Made by a program: the position numbers and the translations under genes
Assembly: GCF_001519065.1 (NCBI RefSeq)
Contig: NZ_KQ954261.1
Location: 1-64,000 of the forward strand
Direction: 5' to 3'
Origin: Novosphingobium sp. FSW06-99
Lineage (GTDB): Bacteria > Pseudomonadota > Alphaproteobacteria > Sphingomonadales > Sphingomonadaceae
DNA: 64,000 bases
Notes under the pieces: model-generated
The model's input: only the letters and a program-made list of their open reading frames with translations
Databases searched by the model: none
What the model was told of the DNA's origin: nothing
Part shown: positions 35,108 through 44,389 of the stretch, piece by piece
Layout of the letters: every line of letters starts with the position of its first letter
Position numbering within the stretch: the first letter of the stretch is position 1

Positions 35108-36241
35108 ATGACTATCGCGCAGCTTGCCCATCTCGCCGATCCGGCGCTCACCCCCCGGCTTGTCGTCAAAGTTGGCTCGGCCTTGCTGGTCGGCGCGGAT
35201 GGCGAACCGCGCCGCGGCTGGCTGAGCGCGCTGGTCGGGGAACTGGCGGAGGCGCGTGCGCGCGGGCAGGATGTGATCGTGGTTTCGTCGGGCGCGATCG
35301 CGCTGGGCGCGCGGCGGCTGGGCCTGGCCAAAGGCGGGCGCGGATCGCTGGCTGATGCGCAGGCGGCGGCGGCGGTCGGCCAGATCGCGCTGGCCGGGCT
35401 GTGGGCCGAACTGCTGGCCGGCTATGGCGCCACCGCCGCCCAGGTGCTGCTGACGCTCGATGATCTGGAAGACCGGCGGCGCTGGCTCAATGTTACCGCG
35501 ACGTTGGGCACGCTGCTGGCGCGCGGGGCAGTGCCGGTGATCAATGAAAACGACACCGTTGCGACCGAAGAAATCCGCTTTGGCGACAACGACCGGTTGG
35601 CCGCGCGCGTGGCGCAGGCGGCCGAGGCGAGCGCGGTGCTGTTGCTGTCGGACATCGACGGTCTGTACGACCGCGATCCGCGCCAGCCGGGTGCGACCCG
35701 CATCCCGGTGGTGCGCCGGGTAACCCCCGACATTCACGCCATGGCCACCGCCGGTTCTTCGTCCGGACTGGGATCGGGCGGCATGACATCCAAATTGCAG
35801 GCGGCAGAGATTGCCGGGATGGCGGGCATGGCGCTGGCGATCATCGATGGGCGCCCCGATCGTCCGATCGGCAGTGCGCTGGCCAGTGGCAACGGCACGG
35901 TTTTCCTGGCCCGCCCGCGCAAGGCCGCGCGCAAGGCCTGGCTGGGCGGGCGCATGCGGATGCGCGGCACGGTCCATGTCGATGCCGGTGCCGCCCGCGC
36001 GCTGTCCCAGGGGGCCAGCCTGCTGGCCGCCGGGGTGGTGCGGGTGGAGGGCACTTTCATGCGCGGCGATGCGATTGCCGTGCTGGGGCCTGCGGGTGAA
36101 GTGCTGGCGCGCGGACTGACCGAATACGATGCGGGCGAATGCGCCGCACTGGCCGGGCACAACAGCCGCGACCATGCCGATATTCTGGGCTATGCGCCAC
36201 GTTCGGCGCTGATCCACCGCGACCATCTGGTGCTCGTCTGA
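35108..36241 (+). CDS. proB: Glutamate 5-kinase
   Basis: 377 residues: an amino acid kinase domain (about 15-260) with VVKVGSALL, VVSSGAIALGARRLGL, INENDTVATEEIRFGDNDRLAARVA and GGMTSKLQAAEIA, then a C-terminal PUA domain (about 280-377). It phosphorylates glutamate in proline synthesis and is usually feedback-inhibited by proline. The partner proA is not in the window; proC is 4 kb upstream. The stop overlaps the next ATG by one base. Confidence 0.95.
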   Translation: MTIAQLAHLADPALTPRLVVKVGSALLVGADGEPRRGWLSALVGELAEARARGQDVIVVSSGAIALGARRLGLAKGGRGSLADAQAAAAVGQIALAGLWAELLAGYGATAAQVLLTLDDLEDRRRWLNVTATLGTLLARGAVPVINENDTVATEEIRFGDNDRLAARVAQAAEASAVLLLSDIDGLYDRDPRQPGATRIPVVRRVTPDIHAMATAGSSSGLGSGGMTSKLQAAEIAGMAGMALAIIDGRPDRPIGSALASGNGTVFLARPRKAARKAWLGGRMRMRGTVHVDAGAARALSQGASLLAAGVVRVEGTFMRGDAIAVLGPAGEVLARGLTEYDAGECAALAGHNSRDHADILGYAPRSALIHRDHLVLV

Positions 36242-37173
36242 TGGCCGCACGGCGCCCGTCGGACTTGCTGGCGATTACCGGGGCGACAGGATTTGTCGGG
36301 CAGGCGGTGCTCGATGCGGCGGTGGCGCTCGGCCTCGATGTGCGCGCGCTGACGCGGCGGCGGCAGGAACCGCGCGCCGGGGTCGAATGGGTGCAGGGCG
36401 ATCTCGATGACGAACGCGCGCTGCGGCGGCTGGTCACGCGGTCGAGCGTGGTGATCCACATCGCAGGGGTGGTCAACAGCCCCGATCCGGCAGGGTTCGA
36501 AGCGGGCAACGTGCGTGGCACGCTGAACGTGGTGAACGCTGCGCTGACCGCCGGGGTCAACCGGTTTGTCCATGTTTCCTCGCTGACCGCGCGCGCGCCC
36601 GACTTGTCGGTCTATGGCGCGTCAAAGCGGCGGGGCGAACGGATCGTCGCGGCGTCGAGCCTCGACTGGACGATCGTGCGCCCGCCGGGTGTCTATGGCC
36701 CGCGCGATACCGAAATGTTCGAACTGTTTCGCCTGGCGCGCAAGGGCGTGGTGCCATTGCCCCCGGCCGGGCGCGCCTCGCTGATCCATGTCGGCGATCT
36801 GGCGCGGCTGTTGCTGGCGCTGATCCCCGGTGGCGAGGCAGTGACCAGCCAGACGTTCGAACCAGACGACGGGCGTCCGGGCGGCTGGAGCCATGTCGAG
36901 ATGGCGCGCGCGATCGGCATGGCGGTGGGCAAGCGCCCGCTGGCACTGTCACTGCCCCGCCGGGTGCTTGAATGGGTGGCGCGGGCCGATCGCAGTTGGC
37001 GCAAGGACCGCGCCAAGCTGACACTCGACCGGGTCAACTACATGTGCCACCCGGACTGGACCGTCAGCCAGGGCATGCAGCCTCCCGCTGATCTGTGGCA
37101 GCCCGAGATCGCCACCGACATCGGGCTGCACGCCACGGCGGCGTGGTACAAGGATATGGGCTGGCTGAAATAA
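36241..37173 (+). CDS. NAD(P)-dependent epimerase/dehydratase family protein
   Basis: 310 residues, extended short-chain dehydrogenase fold. The N-terminal dinucleotide loop is ITGATGFVGQAV (TGxxGxxG). VHVSSLTARAP gives the catalytic Ser and YGASKRRGE supplies the YxxxK pair. It is of the short, complex-I NDUFA9-like/atypical SDR type rather than a sugar epimerase with a recognisable substrate loop. Its ATG at 36241 overlaps the proB stop by one base, suggesting translational coupling. Substrate unknown. Confidence 0.8.
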   Translation: MAARRPSDLLAITGATGFVGQAVLDAAVALGLDVRALTRRRQEPRAGVEWVQGDLDDERALRRLVTRSSVVIHIAGVVNSPDPAGFEAGNVRGTLNVVNAALTAGVNRFVHVSSLTARAPDLSVYGASKRRGERIVAASSLDWTIVRPPGVYGPRDTEMFELFRLARKGVVPLPPAGRASLIHVGDLARLLLALIPGGEAVTSQTFEPDDGRPGGWSHVEMARAIGMAVGKRPLALSLPRRVLEWVARADRSWRKDRAKLTLDRVNYMCHPDWTVSQGMQPPADLWQPEIATDIGLHATAAWYKDMGWLK

Positions 37174-37174
37174 T

Positions 37175-38770
37175 TCAGCCGACTTTGCCCGCCAGATAGA
37201 CCTGGAATTCGGTAACGGTCAGGATGTCCTTGAAACGGTCATCCTCGACCACCTTGCGATGGTCGAATTTGCCGTGCAGGCGTGCCCATTCATCAAGTGC
37301 GGTGATGCACCGCGCCACATCCTTGCGATGGGCGTGGATCGTCGCCTTGACGAAATGGGCCTGCGCCAGGTGCGCACGCACGTCGAGCGAGGTGGTTGCG
37401 GCATGCTGCGCGATCACCGTTTCGCATTCGGCCAGCGCGGTGACGTAATGGCCCGCCTCGGCCAGCGCCTCGGCCTTGTTGACGCGCGCATAGCAGACCG
37501 CTTCGGCATCGTCGGGATAGCGGGCCAGCATAAGGTCGCTGTAATGGATGATATCGTGACGGGCCTGGGCGCGGTCATGCCGGGTGGTGCGCGCCTGGTC
37601 GATCACCACGCGATAGTGGCGGATCGACCAGTCGGTCTCATCGATTGCGGGATGCGTCGTGTGGGTGCGCGGGTGATGTGCGGGCTGCGCCGGAACCACT
37701 GTCTCGACCACCGTGGTCGCTGCAACCACGCCCAGGTCTTCGACGACCGGCGCGGTTTCGACAGTGGCATGATCATGGCGCGCCCGGTGCACCGGCGTGC
37801 TTGCCACGCGCTGGCGTTCCAGTTCGAGGCGCAGGCGCGTCATTTCCTCGCGCACGTGGTCCAGATCGCGATCGCGTGTAAACCGGTCGCGCGCCGCTTC
37901 ACGCGGGTGGTCGCCGCGCGCCAGCGTCGCCCCGGCGGCTGCGGCGGCCACCGCCACGCCTGCGTCTTCGATCACGTGCCCCGCTGCGGTGTGATCGTGC
38001 TCTGTCGTGGTGCGCACCAGCGTTTCGCGCTCGTTCGCCCCGCCGCGCCGCAACAGCGCCACTTCTTCCGCCAGACGTTCGAAATCGCCGTCCCTTTGCC
38101 GCAGTCGGGCTGCAAGATCGGCGGTCACGTCGTCGGAATGGGTCGTCGAGCTATGGGTTTCCCGGCGCGATCCGCGCAGGGCCCACAGCGCCAGCAGCAG
38201 GATGCCGATCGCGATCAACAGCGCCAGCAGCGCGGCCAGCCAGCCCAGATTGGCCAGCCACACGGTCAACCCGTCGACGCGCTGGTTCAGCACGACGATA
38301 TCGTTGGTGCCCGGAACCACCGGCGATGCGGTGGGCTGGGGGTTCGGTCCGGGGGGAGTGGGTGACGGATTTGCAGGCGTGGGTGGCGCTGGCGTAGGCG
38401 GCGCGGGCGTGGGCGATGCGGGCGTGGGGGCCGCGGTCGGGGTGTTGTAGATGTTGACGACCGCGCCGCCCGCCGTGCTGATCTGGCGGTTGGTGTTGTC
38501 GTCGATCACTTTGCCGGGATTGTGGACCGGTGCCACCGGGCGGTGCCAGATCGGGTGCCAGGGATGTGGGTGCCACGGATGGTGGCCCCCGTCATGAATC
38601 CGGCAAGACGGTTCCGAATCGCAGTCATCGATCACCACAGTCCTGGTGATGACTTTTTCGGTGACCGTGTTGTCGCCGGATCTGTTGCAAAAACAGGCGT
38701 TATCTTGTGCCAGCGCCGGACCTGCCAACAGGCTGATGACGACAACGGGAAGGAGGAGGCGCGTTTCCAT
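37175..38770 (-). CDS. Membrane-anchored protein with His/Pro repeats and TPR-like C-terminus, unknown function
   Basis: 531 residues; I do not recognise the family. In order: a signal peptide (about 1-21), a Cys-containing segment, a Trp-His-Pro repeat at 62-78, a Thr-Pro-Ala repeat at 110-150, and one membrane helix at 172-197. A region rich in His/Asp/Arg with coiled-coil character follows (about 210-330), then a helical TPR-like domain (about 385-525) with many His. If the signal peptide is cleaved, the first 170 residues are periplasmic and the large C-terminal part cytoplasmic. It converges with the epimerase gene (1-base gap). Confidence 0.65.
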   Translation of the reverse strand: METRLLLPVVVISLLAGPALAQDNACFCNRSGDNTVTEKVITRTVVIDDCDSEPSCRIHDGGHHPWHPHPWHPIWHRPVAPVHNPGKVIDDNTNRQISTAGGAVVNIYNTPTAAPTPASPTPAPPTPAPPTPANPSPTPPGPNPQPTASPVVPGTNDIVVLNQRVDGLTVWLANLGWLAALLALLIAIGILLLALWALRGSRRETHSSTTHSDDVTADLAARLRQRDGDFERLAEEVALLRRGGANERETLVRTTTEHDHTAAGHVIEDAGVAVAAAAAGATLARGDHPREAARDRFTRDRDLDHVREEMTRLRLELERQRVASTPVHRARHDHATVETAPVVEDLGVVAATTVVETVVPAQPAHHPRTHTTHPAIDETDWSIRHYRVVIDQARTTRHDRAQARHDIIHYSDLMLARYPDDAEAVCYARVNKAEALAEAGHYVTALAECETVIAQHAATTSLDVRAHLAQAHFVKATIHAHRKDVARCITALDEWARLHGKFDHRKVVEDDRFKDILTVTEFQVYLAGKVG

Positions 38771-38876
38771 GGTTGAACCATGCGCCAGCGTGATTTGTTG
38801 TCAAATTATAAACCATGTTTTTGCATCTGTTCTGGCGACATGTGCCAGATTGCGACACTGATGCTTTGATCCACTC

Positions 38877-39968
38877 TCAGGGCGCGGCCATCACCGCGTT
38901 GCGGCCTTGTGCCTTGGCCAGATAGAGCGCCTCGTCGGCCGCGCGCAGCGCTTCGCGCGGGTTGGTATAGGCAAACACGTCGGCGACACCGCCCGAGAAT
39001 GTCACCTGGCCGATCGGATCGTCGGTCTGGCGATTGACAAACCGCCGCGCGGCAAAGGTTTCGCGCACGCAGTCAAGCTTTTCGCGCACTTGTGTCTTGG
39101 TCAGCCCGCGAAACAGCAGCACGAATTCCTCGCCGCCATGACGGGCGACATGGCAATGCTGGTTGCTCAGCCGGTCGAGTGCTTCGGCGACCGCCTTGAT
39201 CACCCGGTCGCCGGTTTCGTGGCCGTGGTTGTCGTTGACGCGCTTGAAATTGTCGATGTCGCAGAACGCCACGCACAGGCTGTCAACTTCGGCCTGGGCC
39301 TCGCGATAGTGGCGGTCGAGCACGGATTCGAACGCGCGCCGGTTGGGCAGGCCGGTCAGATAATCGACCTCCGCATCGCGCTGCGCACGCGCCAGCCGTT
39401 CGCGCAGGCCGCGCATTTCCTGCTCGCTGGCGCGAATGTCGCTTTCAAGTTTGCGCGTGTGGTCGAGAATGGTGTGCGCCAGGCCCAGCACATCGGCCAG
39501 AGTGACGCTGTCGGGCAGGGCCGCTGCGCGATCGACCTGGCTGGCCAGCGCGGCGTTGCACGTGGCGGCACTGGCCCGGGCATCGTGGGCCGTGGTGGCA
39601 AAGCGGTCGAGCGAATCCTCAAGCTGGGTGATCAGCGTGCGGATCGCGCTTTCCTGATCTTCGAGGGTGGTCTGCTGGTCGAGCCAGTCTTGCGTGATGG
39701 TCTGGCCCGACAGCCGCCGTTGCCCGATCGCGCGCGCCAGTTGCGGGTCTTCGCCGCTGAACGCCGAATGCGCGATCAGCAGGTTGTGGGTGGTCGCGGC
39801 CAGGCGACACGAAGTCAGGAATTCGGCGATTTCGGCGATCAGTCGCTGGTGCGCACGCTCGATCGCGGTCAGCGGCGGCAAAACTTGATCCGTCGCGACC
39901 GGCTTGGACGTGTCGTCATCGCTGGTCGCGGCGAAAAAGCGGAGAAAACGATGCGCCGAACTCGCCAT
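38877..39968 (-). CDS. Diguanylate cyclase (GGDEF), soluble
   Basis: 363 residues. The N-terminal 190 residues are helical with heptads and no membrane segment. The GGDEF domain begins DYLTGLPNRRAFE, has the metal-binding CDIDNFKRVND and the active-site GGEEF at 278-282. All catalytic residues are present, so it should make c-di-GMP. No RxxD inhibitory site precedes the GGEEF loop at the usual distance, so product inhibition may be absent. The start at 39968 is the first ATG with a plausible cytoplasmic N-terminus; no strong ribosome site is seen. Confidence 0.88.
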   Translation of the reverse strand: MASSAHRFLRFFAATSDDDTSKPVATDQVLPPLTAIERAHQRLIAEIAEFLTSCRLAATTHNLLIAHSAFSGEDPQLARAIGQRRLSGQTITQDWLDQQTTLEDQESAIRTLITQLEDSLDRFATTAHDARASAATCNAALASQVDRAAALPDSVTLADVLGLAHTILDHTRKLESDIRASEQEMRGLRERLARAQRDAEVDYLTGLPNRRAFESVLDRHYREAQAEVDSLCVAFCDIDNFKRVNDNHGHETGDRVIKAVAEALDRLSNQHCHVARHGGEEFVLLFRGLTKTQVREKLDCVRETFAARRFVNRQTDDPIGQVTFSGGVADVFAYTNPREALRAADEALYLAKAQGRNAVMAAP

Positions 39969-40128
39969 CTGGTGCTGGTCTTTGCGATCTTGATGCGCCC
40001 GGCATCGGTTGCTGGCAGGTGCCCTATGGGCAATGCTGCCTAAACCGGACTGGTAAGGATCGACCTTGCGCCGCGTTACGCATGACACCGGAGGATCGAT
40101 CGATACGGGCGGTGCTAAACCAAAGTGA

Positions 40129-41562
40129 TCATGTGGTGAGCGTATCACCCGCACCGCGCGGCAGGCGCAGCGCATCAATCTGGCCCAGCAGCGCCACCAC
40201 CGCAACCAGCAGGAACGCCACCCGGTAATCGCCGCCGGGCCCCGCCAGCGGCAGGTGGGGAACCAACCGGATCAGTGCGCCACCGGCATGGACCGCGGTT
40301 GCCGCCAGCGTGATCCCGGCGGCCCCCGACAGCAGCATGGCGGTGTTGTAAAGCCCGCTGGCATCGCCCATCGCGTCGCGGTCGATATCGGCAAATGCCA
40401 GCGTCGTCAGGCTGGTGAATTCCAGGCTGCGCACCAGTCCGTGCGCGACCAGGATCACCACTACCAGCGGCAGCGGCAGGGCCGGGGTGATCAGCGCCAT
40501 CGCGGCCAGGCTGAGCGCACAGGCAAACCCGTTGACCACCAGCACCGGGCGATGGCCAAACCGGCGCAGGATGCGGGTAACAAACCCCTTCATGGTGAAA
40601 TCGCCGACAAACAGTGTCAGCACGAACAGCCCGGCGTGAAAGGCGCTGAAGCCATAGCCCGCCTGCAACATCAGCGGCAGCAGGAACGGCCCGGCATTGA
40701 CCGCGATCCGCGTCAGCGACCCGCCGCGCGACGCCACGCGAAACGTGGTGACCCGCCACGCGCCCAGATCGATAAGCGGATGGCGAACGCGCAGCAAATG
40801 GCGCACCAGCGCCACCACCAGGATCGTGCCGCCCAGCGTCAGCCCCAGTGCCACCGGATCGGCATGCCGCGGGGCGCGTTCGAGCCCCAGTTGCAGCGCG
40901 AACAGGCCGGTGCTGCAATAGGCAAACCCCGCCCAGTCGAACCGGCGGGCAGTTTCGCGCACATCGGGGATCAGCCACAGGCACGCGCCCAGCGCGATCA
41001 CCCCCAACGGCAGGTTGAAATAGAATATCCAGCGCCAGCCAAACAGTTGCGTGATCAGTCCGCCCAGGGGCGGGCCGATCACCGGGGCGATCAGCGCGGG
41101 CCAGATCAGCGCGGCCAGCGTTTCGACCAGTTTGTCGCGCGCGGTCAGCCGCATCACCACCAGCCGCCCGACCGGCACCATCAGCGCGCCCGCCATGCCC
41201 TGCACGATGCGGAGCAGCACGAACATGGTCGGCCCGGTGGCCATGCCGCACAGCGCCGAGGCCAGCGTGAACAGCGCGATCGCGGCGGCAAACACGTGCC
41301 GGGCGCCAAACCGGTCGGCCACCCAACTGCTGGCCGGGACAAACACCCCGACTGTCAGCAGATAGGCCGACACGCCGATATCGAGCGCGACCGGCGTGGT
41401 GCCGAACGTGTGCGCCATGGCCGGCAGCGCGGTGGTGATGATCGTGCCGTCGAGGATTTCCATGAACAGCGCCGCACTGACCAGCGCCATGACCAGCCGG
41501 TGGTGCAACGCGCTGCCCGGCACGACGGCGGCAATCCGGGACAGGGTGGCGGGCTGGGACAT
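40129..41562 (-). CDS. MFS transporter, DHA2-type drug exporter
   Basis: 477 residues, about 14 membrane helices. Motif C-like and DHA2 landmarks: FMEILDGTIITTALPAMAHTFG (motif D1), YLLTVGVFVPASSWVADRFGARHVF (motif A), LLRIVQGMAGALMVPVGRLVV (motif B), and GPPLGGLITQLFGWRWIFYFNLPLG. This is the EmrB/QacA-type family, which exports toxic compounds by proton antiport. No EmrA-like periplasmic partner is adjacent. Its coding strand lies opposite a long spurious open frame. Confidence 0.9.
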   Translation of the reverse strand: MSQPATLSRIAAVVPGSALHHRLVMALVSAALFMEILDGTIITTALPAMAHTFGTTPVALDIGVSAYLLTVGVFVPASSWVADRFGARHVFAAAIALFTLASALCGMATGPTMFVLLRIVQGMAGALMVPVGRLVVMRLTARDKLVETLAALIWPALIAPVIGPPLGGLITQLFGWRWIFYFNLPLGVIALGACLWLIPDVRETARRFDWAGFAYCSTGLFALQLGLERAPRHADPVALGLTLGGTILVVALVRHLLRVRHPLIDLGAWRVTTFRVASRGGSLTRIAVNAGPFLLPLMLQAGYGFSAFHAGLFVLTLFVGDFTMKGFVTRILRRFGHRPVLVVNGFACALSLAAMALITPALPLPLVVVILVAHGLVRSLEFTSLTTLAFADIDRDAMGDASGLYNTAMLLSGAAGITLAATAVHAGGALIRLVPHLPLAGPGGDYRVAFLLVAVVALLGQIDALRLPRGAGDTLTT

Positions 41563-41655
41563 CGCCGCCGATCCATACGCAAACGCCCCGGCGGCACAAG
41601 CCGTCAGGGCGCTGCGACCTATAAGAAATTGGGCGCACTCATACGCTTGCGCGCA

Positions 41656-42324
41656 TTATTGGTCCGGCGCGGGCGGTCCCGGCGGCGGTGGCGGCGGCGG
41701 TGCGCCGGGCGGGGCATCGTCGGGTACCGCTGGCACCGTCTGCCAGCCGATCGGGCAGGCCGGTACATAGGGGTAATAGCCGACCGGATTGGCGCAATAG
41801 TACCAATAGGGTGTCTGTGGTGGCGGTTCGGGGGTTTCCTGCACGCTCAACAGCGGGGCGATATAGGTGGGATAGGGGTAGATCGCGTCGGGATAGAAAT
41901 ACCAGTCGTCGTCGAGAAACCACCACCAGCCATAGACCCCGCCGTGCATCACATGGCGCCATTCGCCGCCCGCCCAATGCGCGCGCTCGTCGGCAGACAG
42001 CGAACCGAACGCGCGGCCGTGAAATTCGGGGCCATGCGCCATGCCACGCGCCGCATCGGGGCCGGACGGGCGGGCCGGGTCGCGAAAACCGCCCGGTGCG
42101 CCACGTTCCGCACCAGCGCCAGGGGCGCCGCGCGGGGCCCCACCGCGTTCCGCGCCGCCACCGGGTACGCCGCGTGGCGCGCCGCCCCCCGGTGCGCCGC
42201 GGGGCGCGCCACCACCGGGCGCGTGCGACCCGCCGCCGCGATTGCCCTCATGCATTTGCGCCTGGGCCGGTACGCCCGCGACCAGCGCGGCGGCGCCGAG
42301 CAGGCCGATCAGCAACTTTGTCAT
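41656..42324 (-). CDS. Exported Gly/Ala/Pro-rich repeat protein
   Basis: 222 residues. The signal peptide ends AQA (about residue 22). A low-complexity part (about 25-85) is built from repeats of GGGAPRGAPG and GGGAERG type. Next is a Trp/Tyr-rich part (about 120-185) with WWWFLDDDWYFYPDAIYPYP and a Cys pair in YYCANPVGYYPYVPACPIGW, then a run of prolines. Similar WYYC...YPYV segments are common in exported proteobacterial proteins of unknown role. It starts divergently from the Rieske gene with about 200 bp between. Confidence 0.7.
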   Translation of the reverse strand: MTKLLIGLLGAAALVAGVPAQAQMHEGNRGGGSHAPGGGAPRGAPGGGAPRGVPGGGAERGGAPRGAPGAGAERGAPGGFRDPARPSGPDAARGMAHGPEFHGRAFGSLSADERAHWAGGEWRHVMHGGVYGWWWFLDDDWYFYPDAIYPYPTYIAPLLSVQETPEPPPQTPYWYYCANPVGYYPYVPACPIGWQTVPAVPDDAPPGAPPPPPPPGPPAPDQ

Positions 42325-42528
42325 GCCCTTATCCCCTTCCGGTGGAATGGTGACGGTATGGACCGTGCGTCGGCCTTATCACATTGGCAGAGATCAAATG
42401 GCGCGAATTTGACGTTGGCACCCGCCCGACCGATTTTTTGCAACGTCGTCTGCAATTCATTGCGTTTGCGCGCATGGGGCAGGGTGGGAGACAGTGCATG
42501 CATCGCCTCCTGCCAGAGAAACCGCCGC

Positions 42529-43578
42529 ATGAACGCCCCTGTTACCCCTCTCCACACCGGCGCCCCGCTGGTGGTGTCGCATGAAGCAACGTTCGATCCC
42601 GACGATCGCGCAATTCTGGCGCAACACTGGTATCCGGTCGCGCTGGCCAGCGATCTGGACAAGGGGCCGCTGGCGGTACGGCTGCTCGATCAGCGGCTGG
42701 TGGTCTATCGCGTGGGCGCGGCGGTGGTGGTGGCCAGCGAATTCTGCCCGCATCGCGGCGTGCCGCTGGGGCAGGGGACAATGGCCGAAGATGGCGTGGT
42801 GTGCCCGTACCACGGGCTGCGGTTCGGCGCGGGCGGGCGCTGCGTGCATATCCCGGCGCATCCGGACCGGGCGATCCCGGCGCAATTCGATCTGCGCGCC
42901 TATCCCGCGCAAGTGCGCTATGGCCTGGTATGGACCTGCCTTGATCCTTCGGCGGGGACCGATATTCCCGCCATGCCGCATTGGGACGAGCCGGGGTTTC
43001 AGCAGATCAATTGTCCGCCGGTCGATATCGCGGGCTTTGCCGGGCGCCAGGTCGAGGGTTTTCTCGATGTCGCGCACTTTGCCTTTATCCACACCGCCAC
43101 ATTTGCCGATCCTGCAAATCAGGCGGTTCCGGCCTATCGCCCGCGCCGCACCGATTATGGCTTTGACGCCGAATACTGGAGCACGGTGGGCAACTATCCG
43201 GCGGGGGCGGCGCACACCGGGCCCGCAGGGTTCCGCTGGCTGCGCCATTTCCGCTGCACCCCGCCGTTTACCGCGACGCTGGAAATCCATTTTCCGCACG
43301 ACGCGCGGCTGGTGATCATGAACGCCGCGTCACCCGTTGCGGTCGGCCAGACGCGCATGTTTGCGCCGATCGCGCGCAATTTCGACCACGATATCCCGGT
43401 CGAGGATGTGCACGCGTTCAACGCGCGGGTGTTCGAGGAAGACCGCATGGTGGTCGAAACCCAGCAACCCGTGCTGTTGCCGCTCGACCCTGCGGCCGAG
43501 GCGCATCTGCCCGCCGACATGAGCGCGATGATGTACCGCCGCCTGCTCAAGGAAATGGGGCTGGCCTTTCGCGCCTGA
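42529..43578 (+). CDS. Rieske [2Fe-2S] non-heme iron oxygenase, alpha subunit type
   Basis: 349 residues. Rieske ligands Cys73/His75 (CPHRG) and Cys92/His95 (CPYHG) are followed by the catalytic iron site D-x2-H-x4-H at Asp180, His183, His188. The size and the HWYPVALASDL start resemble vanillate demethylase/TsaM-type oxygenases (group of O- and N-demethylases). No reductase or ferredoxin lies next to it. In-frame codons continue far upstream but run antisense through other genes; the ATG at 42529 matches the family N-terminus. A weak promoter (TTGACG at 42409, 17 bp, GATTTT) lies upstream. Confidence 0.85.
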   Translation: MNAPVTPLHTGAPLVVSHEATFDPDDRAILAQHWYPVALASDLDKGPLAVRLLDQRLVVYRVGAAVVVASEFCPHRGVPLGQGTMAEDGVVCPYHGLRFGAGGRCVHIPAHPDRAIPAQFDLRAYPAQVRYGLVWTCLDPSAGTDIPAMPHWDEPGFQQINCPPVDIAGFAGRQVEGFLDVAHFAFIHTATFADPANQAVPAYRPRRTDYGFDAEYWSTVGNYPAGAAHTGPAGFRWLRHFRCTPPFTATLEIHFPHDARLVIMNAASPVAVGQTRMFAPIARNFDHDIPVEDVHAFNARVFEEDRMVVETQQPVLLPLDPAAEAHLPADMSAMMYRRLLKEMGLAFRA

Positions 43579-43585
43579 CGCCCGC

Positions 43586-44389
43586 TCAGAACGCCGGTTC
43601 GTACCCCGGCGGCAGGTCGTCGTCGTTCTGTCCCGGCACATGGATGCCGCATTCGGTCTTGTCCCAGCCCTTCCAGCGGCCCGAACGCGGGTCTTCGCCC
43701 GGGGCGACTTTGCTGGTGCACGGGGCGCAGCCGATCGAGGGATAGCCGCGTGCGACCAGCGGATGGCGGGGCAGGTCATGGGTGTCGAACCACGCCTCGA
43801 TCTGGTCGTGGGTCCAGTTGGCCAGCGGGTTGATCTTCAACCGGCCCTCGGCGTCACTCTGGTCGATTTCAAAGCGCGGCAAGCCGGCGCGGGTGCTCGA
43901 TTGAAAGCCCTTGCGCCCGGTGATCGAGGCATCGAACCCGGCCATCGCGCGCGCCAGCGGCACGACCTTGCGGATCTCGCAGCACCCGTCCGGGTCCCAT
44001 GACCAGCGCAGGCCCTTGTCGTCCTTTTTGGCCAGCACCTCGGCATCGGGGGTCAGCACGCGCACCCCGGTCAGCCCCAGCCGCGCCACCAGCGTGTCGC
44101 GATAGGCCAGGGTTTCGGGAAAATGCTTCAAAGTGTCGAGAAACAGCACCGGCAGCGCGGGATCGACTTCGGCCACCAGATGCAACAGCACCGCGCTTTC
44201 CGCGCCAAAGCTCGACACCACCGCGATGTCACCGGCCAGCCCGTCGCGGATCACCGTGCGCAGCATGTCGTGCGTGTCGGTGCCCCGGAACAGGTTGTTC
44301 AGGCGGATCGCATCGGCGCTGCTGAAACGCGGCGCGGTGTCGATGCGATCGACCCGCCGGACGTTCGCCGGGCGCACGGTGTCAGCCAT
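43586..44389 (-). CDS. cysH: Adenylyl-sulfate (APS/PAPS) reductase
   Basis: 267 residues. PP-loop-like SSFGAESAVLLHL (59-71), FLDTLKHFPET, then Cys136-Cys137 (DGCCEIRK) and Cys221/Cys224 (GCAPCT), the four ligands of a [4Fe-4S] cluster, and the catalytic Cys247 in TECGIH. Enzymes with this CC/CxxC set usually use APS. It reduces activated sulfate to sulfite with thioredoxin. It is the last gene of the sulfur operon; its ATG overlaps the DUF934 end by 8 bases. Confidence 0.93.
   Translation of the reverse strand: MADTVRPANVRRVDRIDTAPRFSSADAIRLNNLFRGTDTHDMLRTVIRDGLAGDIAVVSSFGAESAVLLHLVAEVDPALPVLFLDTLKHFPETLAYRDTLVARLGLTGVRVLTPDAEVLAKKDDKGLRWSWDPDGCCEIRKVVPLARAMAGFDASITGRKGFQSSTRAGLPRFEIDQSDAEGRLKINPLANWTHDQIEAWFDTHDLPRHPLVARGYPSIGCAPCTSKVAPGEDPRSGRWKGWDKTECGIHVPGQNDDDLPPGYEPAF

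Noticed and set aside
40255..42528. Open frame continuing about 750 codons upstream of the Rieske gene.
   Set aside because: It runs antisense through the MFS and Gly-rich protein genes and is of shadow composition; the family N-terminus is at 42529.
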